From contig CASELB010000133.1 in assembly GCA_949288685.1 (NCBI GenBank), positions 1-5,210 on the forward strand: DNA of 5,210 nucleotides. Reading direction: 5' to 3'. Positions within the stretch are counted from its first letter, which is position 1; every line of letters begins with the position of its first letter. The position numbers and the translations under genes are program-made. Of this stretch, positions 1 through 5,210 are shown piece after piece. The notes beneath the pieces were generated by a model. That model was not told the origin of the DNA. It made no database searches and saw only the letters and a list, made by a program, of their open reading frames with translations. The DNA comes from an uncultured bacterium. GTDB taxonomy: Bacteria > Cyanobacteriota > Vampirovibrionia > Gastranaerophilales > Gastranaerophilaceae.

Positions 1-710
1 TCATAGTATTTATTAACAGTTTCACGTCCCTGGAAGTAAACATCGGTATTTTGTGCACCGACTTTACAAACAGGAGCTTCCGGTCTTAATGCTCTTTGTC
101 TGAATTCTTCAATATATTTAGGTTCAACTAATTTTGCGATATCTTCATAAGAGATTTCTTCAATCTTATGAACTTCATGTGAAGTTCTGAAACCATCAAA
201 GAATTGAAGGAAAGGAACTTTAGCTTTGTAAGTTGAAAGGTGAGCAACCAGAGCCAAATCCATTTCTTCCTGAACAGAGTTAGCAGCAAGCATTGCATAA
301 CCTGTATTACGGCAGCCCATTACGTCTGAGTGGTCACCAAAAATTGATAATGATTGTGCAGCTATTGCACGTGCCGCAACGTGGATTACAGATGGTAACA
401 TTTCACCTGCAATTTTGTGCATAACAGGTATCATCAATAATAAACCTTGAGATGCAGTATAAGTAGAAGTTAAAGCTCCTGCTGCCAGTGAACCGTGAAC
501 TGCACCCGCAGCCCCTGCTTCTGATTGCATTTCAGCTACTCTTACTTCTTTGCCCCAAATGTTTTTCTTGTGTTGGGACGCCCATTCATCAATCCATTCA
601 CCCATCGTTGAGGACGGAGTAATAGGATAAATTGCGGAAACTTCACTCAGTGCATACGCAATATGCGCCGCAGCATAGTTGCCGTCAACAGTAATTGTTT
701 TTCCTGGCAT
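1..710 (-). CDS. nifJ: Pyruvate:ferredoxin (flavodoxin) oxidoreductase, N-terminal part, cut by window edge
   Basis: This gene encodes a cytosolic iron-sulfur, thiamine-diphosphate enzyme that converts pyruvate, CoA and oxidised ferredoxin to acetyl-CoA, CO2 and reduced ferredoxin. It is a central step of anaerobic energy metabolism. The reading frame is open from the ATG at 708-710 to the window edge, giving 236 codons plus two bases; full family members are about 1170-1200 residues, so roughly a fifth is visible. The part seen is domain I and the start of the next region. Hallmarks are YPITPSS (28-34), EMQSEAGAAGAVHGSL (60-75), TASQGLLLMIP (85-95), SIFGDHSDVM (122-131) and FFDGFRTSHE (170-179). 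Thr31, Glu64 and Arg114 fall at the same numbers as the pyruvate- and thiamine-contacting residues I recall from the Desulfovibrio africanus enzyme, which supports both the identity and the start codon. AAGGAGG lies 10 bases upstream. Base composition looks less AT-rich than in the two genes behind it, as expected of a highly expressed core gene. It has its own promoter and need not be co-transcribed with them. Confidence 0.97.
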   Translation of the reverse strand, partial: MPGKTITVDGNYAAAHIAYALSEVSAIYPITPSSTMGEWIDEWASQHKKNIWGKEVRVAEMQSEAGAAGAVHGSLAAGALTSTYTASQGLLLMIPVMHKIAGEMLPSVIHVAARAIAAQSLSIFGDHSDVMGCRNTGYAMLAANSVQEEMDLALVAHLSTYKAKVPFLQFFDGFRTSHEVHKIEEISYEDIAKLVEPKYIEEFRQRALRPEAPVCKVGAQNTDVYFQGRETVNKYY

Positions 711-720
711 AATTAACATA

Positions 721-727
721 CCTCCTT
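721..727 (-). promoter_or_regulatory. Strong Shine-Dalgarno site of nifJ
   Basis: The minus strand reads AAGGAGG, a full match to the anti-Shine-Dalgarno core, with 10 bases before the ATG at 710. It is the only strong ribosome binding site in the window and fixes the nifJ start. It also implies high translation compared with the weak sites of the two upstream genes. Confidence 0.9.
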
Positions 728-764
728 ATTTAAATATGCGCTATTACTTAATTATAACTATACA

Positions 765-782
765 TTTGTATGATAATACAAA
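765..782. promoter_or_regulatory. Perfect 7-4-7 inverted repeat over the nifJ -10 element (candidate operator)
   Basis: The plus strand reads TTTGTAT-GATA-ATACAAA, two perfect 7-base arms around a 4-base centre. The proposed -10 hexamer (770-775) sits in the middle, so a dimeric repressor bound here would block RNA polymerase. The 18-base, 7-4-7 geometry is like that of redox regulators such as Rex, but the arm sequence is only a partial match to the Rex consensus as I remember it, so the regulator is left unnamed. The region is very AT-rich, which raises the chance of a random palindrome. Confidence 0.4.
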
Positions 783-798
783 CAAAAATTTTTGACAA
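770..798 (-). promoter_or_regulatory. Probable sigma70-type promoter of nifJ
   Basis: On the minus strand, TTGTCA (793-798) and TATCAT (770-775) each match the -35 and -10 consensus at five of six positions and are separated by exactly 17 bases. Transcription would start near 763, giving a leader of about 50 bases. The promoter lies just after the stop of the upstream nucleotidyltransferase gene (819), so nifJ is probably transcribed on its own. A second -10-like TATAAT occurs at 751-756, with a poorer -35 partner (TTGTAT at 776-781, 19-base spacer), and cannot be excluded as an alternative. This is a visual match only; no start site is known. Confidence 0.55.
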
Positions 799-818
799 AA
801 AAATTCAGTTCCGGGTTA

Positions 819-1607
819 TTAATGATTTGCAAGGCTGCTTTTTAACTTGTTAACCATATCCTCAAGTATTTTTAATGTATCAGGATTAGGTTGCGTTAGG
901 AGTCTGTTAATATTTTCCTCAAAATTTTCAGGTAAAATTTTGCAATGTTTATTAGCGTAAGCTACAAGTTTCTTCTCACCCGGATGCAAAAGTTCGTTAT
1001 TGGCAAATATTATATCGAAATAACTTGCCATAAACGCTGATATTCTGTGATTTACACTATTATAATCCTCTCTTGCCATTGCCTTTTCAATCTGTTCATA
1101 ATACGAGGCAAACGGTTTATCCTTCAAAAGCATTAAATTCCTTTTAATAATGCGGCACTTTAACTCCGGCGGATATGGAGTTTCAAGTCGTTTTTTTATC
1201 CCTGCAAGCCAACCTTTATCATCATAAACAGATTCACAATTTTTGAGAGTAAACAAAAAACACGTTGTATACCCGTTAGACGGGTTATGTTTATCCCAGA
1301 CATTATTAACAATATCTTCCATCCATTTTTTATCAAAATACATTACATCAAGCTGTCTGTCCATTTTATCAACCCAAAACTCATCGCCTGCCCCAAAATA
1401 TTCACATCCGGCTTCGTATTTTGATGAATATTTTTTTATCAACTTTAAACGCGCATCTACAGGAATTTCTTTTTCAGTAAAAATATACAGGTCAATATCA
1501 GATTTCCCGTCTGCTGTACCTGATTTTTGAGAACCGCCTATTGCAATTGCCTGTACTTGCGGGAATTGTTTTAACTCATTAAGAATTGCACTAAATGTTG
1601 TATCCAT
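819..1607 (-). CDS. Nucleotidyltransferase with C-terminal DUF4037 region
   Basis: This is a soluble protein of 262 residues (265 from the upstream ATG). Residue numbers here follow the longer form. The N-terminal half is a polymerase-beta-type nucleotidyltransferase: the G-G-S motif at 27-29 is followed by D40-I-D42, and D90 in the RQLDVMYF strand supplies the third metal-binding carboxylate. The catalytic set is therefore complete and the enzyme should transfer a nucleotide to some acceptor. The C-terminal half is helical and carries the conserved DUF4037 stretch from about 172 to 217, including YYEQIEKAMA, NSVNHR, SYFDI and LHPGEKKL. The acceptor of this family is unknown to me. It resembles aminoglycoside and lincosamide adenylyltransferases in fold, but it is not a recognisable resistance gene. 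Two starts are possible: ATG at 1616 has GAGAG directly against it, too close to serve, while ATG at 1607 has the same GAGAG nine bases upstream, so I prefer 1607. The gene follows the SIR2-STAND gene after 84-93 bases on the same strand and may share its transcript. Confidence 0.9.
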   Translation of the reverse strand: MDTTFSAILNELKQFPQVQAIAIGGSQKSGTADGKSDIDLYIFTEKEIPVDARLKLIKKYSSKYEAGCEYFGAGDEFWVDKMDRQLDVMYFDKKWMEDIVNNVWDKHNPSNGYTTCFLFTLKNCESVYDDKGWLAGIKKRLETPYPPELKCRIIKRNLMLLKDKPFASYYEQIEKAMAREDYNSVNHRISAFMASYFDIIFANNELLHPGEKKLVAYANKHCKILPENFEENINRLLTQPNPDTLKILEDMVNKLKSSLANH

Positions 1608-1655
1608 TAAAATCATCTCTCATTCTTTATATATCAAGTCTACTTAACAAATATT

Positions 1656-1661
1656 ATTATA
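1656..1661 (-). promoter_or_regulatory. Possible -10 element ahead of the nucleotidyltransferase gene
   Basis: The minus strand carries a consensus TATAAT in the gap between the SIR2-STAND stop (1701) and the nucleotidyltransferase start. No good -35 hexamer lies 16-18 bases upstream; the best is TTTTGG at a 17-base spacing. In a stretch this AT-rich a lone TATAAT is weak evidence. If real, it would let the nucleotidyltransferase be expressed independently of the defence gene. No terminator hairpin with a T-run is visible in the gap, so read-through from upstream is equally plausible. Confidence 0.25.
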
Positions 1662-1700
1662 TCCCAAGCCTTTTTGCCCCAAAACCACTCGAAACAATTT

Positions 1701-4700
1701 TCAGGTAAAAACATACTTTATTGCTGAAATAAAATTTTTCAACTCATCATTTGCCGTATTGTATTCTTTATATACCGGACGGCTTGCTCTTTCTAAGGCT
1801 TCAAGCTCCCGTAATAATACTCTCGCCGTATTTTGAGTTTGTACACCGGCAATTAAATCAGATATTTCTATATAAAGCAGACGCCCTAATCCTTCAATAA
1901 TATCAATATTATTTTTCCACTTATTATAATACCTTCTAAATTTATTTAGCAATGCTTCCTCCACAATAACCATATTCCCTTGTATAAACTGCGCTATTAA
2001 AAAAACAGATTTAACACTAACATAAGAAGCTGCTATTCTTTCACTGTCAGAATATTTTTTTAAGAAACAATCAATCTCTTTTTCATAAGTTTTTAAAGTT
2101 TCATCATTTTTTTTTAAATTATCATTTTTACTTGCGTATTCATCAACGCGTACCATGAAGAAATTGGCGTAAATTACGGCAAGACTCTCCGCCAATCTTT
2201 CATCATTGTTTTTTGCATACAAGTCTTTCAACTTCGGCAAATACTCTCCGATAAGTTCAAATTCCTGAGTTTGACATAATTTCAAAATATAATCCGATAT
2301 TGCATTAATGTATGCGTTATAAATATCTTCGTCATCCGGAAAAATATTTAAATACTCTTCAATTGACTCAATGTCTTTTTTACAATTAATATAGTCATTT
2401 CCCCTTGCATAAAGAACAAGCATTCTCATGCGGCATTCACAATATACCGTTGCAGCGTTCTGAAGTATATCTCCTTCTGCAGGCATTCTATTAATAAGTT
2501 CCTTAAATAAAATTAAAAACTCTTCCGCCAGCTCTGTATTTTGCTTACTATGTAATCCTCTAAACCAAATTTCCAAGATTTCTAAAGAATATTCTTTCAC
2601 ATTAGGCAAATTAAATTTTTTGTTTACCAGAGTAATAAACTGTTTAGCCCTTCTCATATAATCATCAATACCAACATCCCCTTCACAAAGCCGATATTCT
2701 TGTATTTCTGCCAGTTTGCGCCAGGTATACAGTTCATAAATCCCGAAGTCCTTAGTAACTTGCTCTGATGTATTTAACAAGTTATTTATAATCCGGTCAT
2801 AGTCAGTTAAGTCAAACATAGAAGCAATAAGCCCCAGGAAGTAATCAAAATACTCACAATCCTCATCCGGTTCTGTCATAATCATTTCAACAAATTTTTC
2901 ATTATCCTGGAAATCATCCAGCGCATACATTAGAAACATAGAGAGTTGAATAACAGAAACATGCCTTGCTGTTTTTGCAAAAAATCGGCTTTCTTCTCTA
3001 TCAATATAATAAAGAACTATAAACTCCTTAATAATATCGGGATAAAGAGGTTTAATAATATAATACGGCTCAGAAATGTTCTTCTCATTAAATCCTGATG
3101 TAACAAATATATCCGTCAGTGAGTTTTTTAACCTGCCTGTTTGTTCCACAGATAACAGGTAGTTATAAAATGTATCTGATTGTTTTTGATAATAATAATT
3201 TTCTTCATTTACACACAAAACTCCTGTTACACAGGCAAGAGAAAGTAATTTCAGATATGCATTTAATACCTTTCTATCATTGCCAAATCTTTCCAGCAGG
3301 CGCTTTTCTTCTTTTTCAAGATAACATTCCAATAATTCTTCCGAATTTTTTACGGACAACTCTCCTGATTTATCAACCCATACTTCAATAAAAATACTTA
3401 AATACAACGGGCGTTGATAAACACTTTTTAAGGTTTTCTTGAATGATTTATGTATTTTTTTAACAGAATTATTTATATTTTTTAGATAGATTTCTTTTAA
3501 ACCCTCCATTCCCGGTTCTTTTACATATTTTTCAAGATAATTTTTGATATATTCTTTTTCTTCTTCATACGTTAATTTTCCGAGCTGCAGCGGAGAAATA
3601 GAATTATTTTTGGAATACGCTCTACTTTCAAAAAAGATTTTGTCATTCGGCTTAAATGCTTGTACAAGTTTATAAAACCAGCCTTTTTTATCCGGTTCGT
3701 AATGTCTTTCCACCAACAAAATTCTAACCTTATAACTTGAGGCTTTAAATATTTCTATAAGCTCTGCTATTATTCGTGCACAAGCCTTTTCACGTTCTGC
3801 GACATAATCAAGTACAATAACCGTATTTGAAAAAGGTTTGAAATTATAAAAATCCGCTTCTATATCCGCAAAAAATCCAAACCAATCAGAAGGTAAATCA
3901 CAAAGCCACTCAAGAACCAGACGTGATTTTCCCATTCCGGCTTCGCCGGTCACCATCCACCATAAGAATTTATTACCTGCATCAACAAAATCATTTAATT
4001 CTGACCGTTCTTTCTCTCTTCCGATAAAATCTAAATATTTTGCAGTATAGTGCATTCTGGAATAGGCAGAAGTATTTTGTGCCACCTGTACATAGGGATT
4101 AATACGGCAAACCTTTTTTATATTTAAGTTTTCTTTTATCCGTCTCATTGTAATATTAAGCAGAAAGTCCGGCAAATCCGTATAATTATTTCCGTAACAA
4201 ACAGGAATAACTTTATCAGAAAGACCTTTTAAAACGTCTTTTTTGCAATATAAATAAAAATACGGAACATCTAATTTCAGATATTTTTGAGAAAATTGCA
4301 GAAAATTCTTCAAATTCGGATCATCAACAGTACCGCCGCATCCTATAATTATCAAAGGCTGTGTGCTTAGTAAATTTTGAATAAATTGAGCGCCTTCATT
4401 ACCGATAATCCGTTCATACTGTTCAGATGTTGCAATTATATCATTGATTTCGCCGTTCTTTAAATACACTCCATGCAAATGTAATACTTTATTTTCAGCT
4501 TCCCTTTTTAAAATTTTTAACTCTTCACCGGCATTATTGTACGTAATTGGCTGCAAATTCACTGCTTTTTCAATACCTAAATCATAATTTGTAGTCGCTA
4601 TTAAATCCCCGTTTCGTACAATCAAGTTTAAGGCTTCAATTATTTTGTTCTGTTTGGGAGTAATTGCACCGATTGTTGCCTCCATAAACTCGTTATATCT

Positions 4701-4970
4701 GTCAATACGCTTTAATTCATTAATTAATAAACTCGCCGCCTCAATTAAAGAATCTGTACCTGAGTTTAAAAGTAAGTATAAAATTTTATCTTTTCGTTCC
4801 TGCTCTATATAATCTAAACCTTTATTAATCCAATCAGCCCAAGTAAAACTATGTTCCCCGAGTGCCATAGAAAACCCCGCACCACACAGGTATGTAACTT
4901 GACCGGATGATGATAATGTCTTAAATAATAAATCTTGGTTTTCTAAATCAGTACTCATATCCGCCTGCAA
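1701..4970 (-). CDS. SIR2-STAND anti-phage protein (Avs5-like): SIR2 NADase, P-loop ATPase, helical repeats
   Basis: This is a soluble protein of 1089 residues in three parts. Residues about 20-275 form a SIR2-like domain: LCGAGFS (28-34), ATTNYD (125-130) with N128, HLHG (164-167) with H166, and GCGGTVDDPNL (210-220). N128 and H166 are 38 residues apart, the spacing of the catalytic pair in the phage-defence NADase DSR2, so NAD+ hydrolysis is expected. Residues about 313-550 form a STAND ATPase: FIGRE (315-319), Walker A GEAGMGKS (342-349), Walker B VIVLDYV (384-390) and a sensor-like strand RILLVERHY (416-424). A PLYPDIIKEF motif (641-650) follows the ATPase winged-helix region. From about 740 to the end the protein is all helical, in TPR-like repeats, and is the likely ligand sensor. 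By analogy with Avs proteins, binding of a phage component triggers oligomerisation and NAD+ depletion. The intact Walker A separates it from DSR2, which I recall lacks an ATPase site. Start: TTG at 4970 has GGAAG six bases upstream; ATG at 4958 has AGGCGG only two bases away. Either is possible. The ligand is unknown. Confidence 0.92.
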   Translation of the reverse strand: MQADMSTDLENQDLLFKTLSSSGQVTYLCGAGFSMALGEHSFTWADWINKGLDYIEQERKDKILYLLLNSGTDSLIEAASLLINELKRIDRYNEFMEATIGAITPKQNKIIEALNLIVRNGDLIATTNYDLGIEKAVNLQPITYNNAGEELKILKREAENKVLHLHGVYLKNGEINDIIATSEQYERIIGNEGAQFIQNLLSTQPLIIIGCGGTVDDPNLKNFLQFSQKYLKLDVPYFYLYCKKDVLKGLSDKVIPVCYGNNYTDLPDFLLNITMRRIKENLNIKKVCRINPYVQVAQNTSAYSRMHYTAKYLDFIGREKERSELNDFVDAGNKFLWWMVTGEAGMGKSRLVLEWLCDLPSDWFGFFADIEADFYNFKPFSNTVIVLDYVAEREKACARIIAELIEIFKASSYKVRILLVERHYEPDKKGWFYKLVQAFKPNDKIFFESRAYSKNNSISPLQLGKLTYEEEKEYIKNYLEKYVKEPGMEGLKEIYLKNINNSVKKIHKSFKKTLKSVYQRPLYLSIFIEVWVDKSGELSVKNSEELLECYLEKEEKRLLERFGNDRKVLNAYLKLLSLACVTGVLCVNEENYYYQKQSDTFYNYLLSVEQTGRLKNSLTDIFVTSGFNEKNISEPYYIIKPLYPDIIKEFIVLYYIDREESRFFAKTARHVSVIQLSMFLMYALDDFQDNEKFVEMIMTEPDEDCEYFDYFLGLIASMFDLTDYDRIINNLLNTSEQVTKDFGIYELYTWRKLAEIQEYRLCEGDVGIDDYMRRAKQFITLVNKKFNLPNVKEYSLEILEIWFRGLHSKQNTELAEEFLILFKELINRMPAEGDILQNAATVYCECRMRMLVLYARGNDYINCKKDIESIEEYLNIFPDDEDIYNAYINAISDYILKLCQTQEFELIGEYLPKLKDLYAKNNDERLAESLAVIYANFFMVRVDEYASKNDNLKKNDETLKTYEKEIDCFLKKYSDSERIAASYVSVKSVFLIAQFIQGNMVIVEEALLNKFRRYYNKWKNNIDIIEGLGRLLYIEISDLIAGVQTQNTARVLLRELEALERASRPVYKEYNTANDELKNFISAIKYVFT

Positions 4971-5002
4971 CTTTTACTTCCGGTTACACCAACCATAACC
5001 TT

Positions 5003-5031
5003 TTTATACCTGATATATTTTTGTTATACAA
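5003..5031 (-). promoter_or_regulatory. Probable promoter of the SIR2-STAND gene
   Basis: The minus strand has TTGTAT (5026-5031) and TATAAA (5003-5008) with a 17-base spacer. The -10 matches five of six consensus positions and the -35 three of six. Transcription would begin near 4996, leaving a 25-40 base leader that includes the GGAAG at 4977-4981. An alternative pair lies further upstream: TTGCCC (5072-5077) and TATAAC (5050-5055), 16 bases apart. The -35 overlaps a small inverted repeat, TTGT-TAT-ACAA (5021-5031). A weak -35 would suit low basal expression of a potentially toxic NADase, but that is inference. Confidence 0.45.
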
Positions 5032-5115
5032 GTATTAATTTAATTATTAGTTATAAATCCTATAGCCATAAGGGCAAAATATTAAATAAAATCACCAGAT
5101 TATCAAAACTTCTTT

Positions 5116-5143
5116 GTTGCGGTAAATTAAAATTTACCACAAC
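5116..5143 (-). other. Long stem-loop upstream of the SIR2-STAND gene
   Basis: GGTAAATT (5121-5128) and AATTTACC (5131-5138) are perfect complements around two bases, flanked by GTTG (5116-5119) and CAAC (5140-5143). The position between them (5120 and 5139) is a C/A mismatch if the plus strand is transcribed but a U-G wobble if the minus strand is. Only the minus-strand RNA thus forms an uninterrupted stem of about 12 pairs. It is not followed at once by a U-run (the next bases are AAAGAAGUUUUG), so it is not a textbook intrinsic terminator. It may still end, or protect the 3' end of, an upstream transcript, or it may lie in a long leader of the SIR2-STAND mRNA. Confidence 0.5.
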
Positions 5144-5144
5144 C

Positions 5145-5168
5145 TACGAACTTTGTGTTGGTTTCGTA
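5145..5168 (-). other. Second hairpin, one base from the long stem-loop
   Basis: TACGAA (5145-5150) and TTCGTA (5163-5168) form a perfect 6-base inverted repeat with a 12-base loop. Only one base separates it from the neighbouring stem, so the two could stack end to end in RNA. The arm TTGGTTT (5158-5164) can also pair with AAACCAA (5192-5198), which would compete with this hairpin. No known riboswitch or leader is recognised here. Confidence 0.35.
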
Positions 5169-5175
5169 TCAATTG

Positions 5176-5208
5176 TTAGTTAGCGAGTCTTAAACCAATT
5201 GTTCCAAG
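5176..5208 (-). CDS. Possible C-terminal tail of an upstream gene (10 residues and stop)
   Basis: Read on the minus strand from the window edge, one frame gives LGTIGLRLAN followed by TAA at 5176-5178. The alternating hydrophobic pattern looks like a beta-strand at a protein end, and the stop lies only 7 bases before the hairpin pair, a natural place for a gene to finish. The two other minus-strand frames also stop within 31 bases of the edge, so the choice of frame is a guess. No product can be named from ten residues. Confidence 0.25.
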   Translation of the reverse strand, partial: LGTIGLRLAN

Positions 5209-5210
5209 AA

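Noticed and set aside
783..818. Intrinsic terminator after the nucleotidyltransferase gene
   Set aside because: There are T-runs on the minus strand but no GC-rich stem before them; the only palindrome is pure A/T apart from its end bases and is better read as part of the nifJ promoter.
1243..1530. 95-codon open frame on the plus strand
   Set aside because: It lies wholly antisense to the nucleotidyltransferase gene, has no ribosome binding site that I can see, and its translation resembles no protein family; it is a shadow of the real gene.
819..1607. Aminoglycoside or lincosamide resistance enzyme
   Set aside because: The catalytic G-S and D-x-D motifs are shared by the whole superfamily, but the C-terminal half matches the DUF4037 type rather than a known drug-modifying enzyme.
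3119..3391. 90-codon open frame on the plus strand
   Set aside because: It is antisense to the SIR2-STAND gene, which is strongly supported by its domains, and the translation is unlike any known protein.
1701..4970. Two-gene Thoeris- or SIR2-HerA-type system
   Set aside because: The ATPase is fused to the SIR2 domain and has STAND rather than HerA features, and no TIR gene is nearby; a single-protein SIR2-STAND reading fits better.
4971..5210. Insertion sequence end or CRISPR repeat
   Set aside because: The inverted repeats are local hairpins without a matching distant copy in the window, no transposase is present, and there are no regularly spaced direct repeats.

Overview
The window comes from an AT-rich bacterium that probably lives by anaerobic metabolism. 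It carries the start of a pyruvate:ferredoxin oxidoreductase gene, a strong AAGGAGG ribosome binding site and sigma70-type promoter elements. Protein similarity, as far as I can judge it by eye, does not fix the phylum. An anaerobic Firmicutes-like or gut Melainabacteria-like host would fit. All genes read on the minus strand, so gene order in the direction of transcription runs from high to low coordinates.

From right to left the layout is as follows. (1) Positions 4971-5210 are non-coding apart from a possible 10-residue tail of an upstream gene (stop at 5176-5178). They hold two back-to-back hairpins (5116-5168) and then an AT-rich promoter region. (2) Positions 1701-4970 encode a 1089-residue three-part protein: an N-terminal SIR2-like NADase domain with its catalytic Asn and His retained, a central STAND-type P-loop ATPase with intact Walker A and B, and a long helical-repeat C-terminus. 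This is the architecture of SIR2-STAND anti-phage proteins (Avs5-like, related to the defence-associated sirtuins). (3) Positions 819-1607 (or 1616) encode a small nucleotidyltransferase with a C-terminal DUF4037 region. (4) Positions 1-710 hold the first 236 residues of nifJ, cut by the window edge, behind its own promoter, which carries a perfect 7-4-7 inverted repeat over the -10 element.

The STAND protein probably works alone: the C-terminal repeats sense an invader component, the ATPase drives oligomerisation, and the SIR2 domain then destroys NAD+ so that the infected cell stops supporting the phage. The nucleotidyltransferase lies 84-93 bases downstream on the same strand. It may be read from the same transcript, but the gap holds a possible promoter and no functional link is shown by the sequence. 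nifJ is a core metabolic gene with separate control. The defence gene therefore appears to sit beside a housekeeping locus, and no transposase, integrase, tRNA or CRISPR array is visible in the window.
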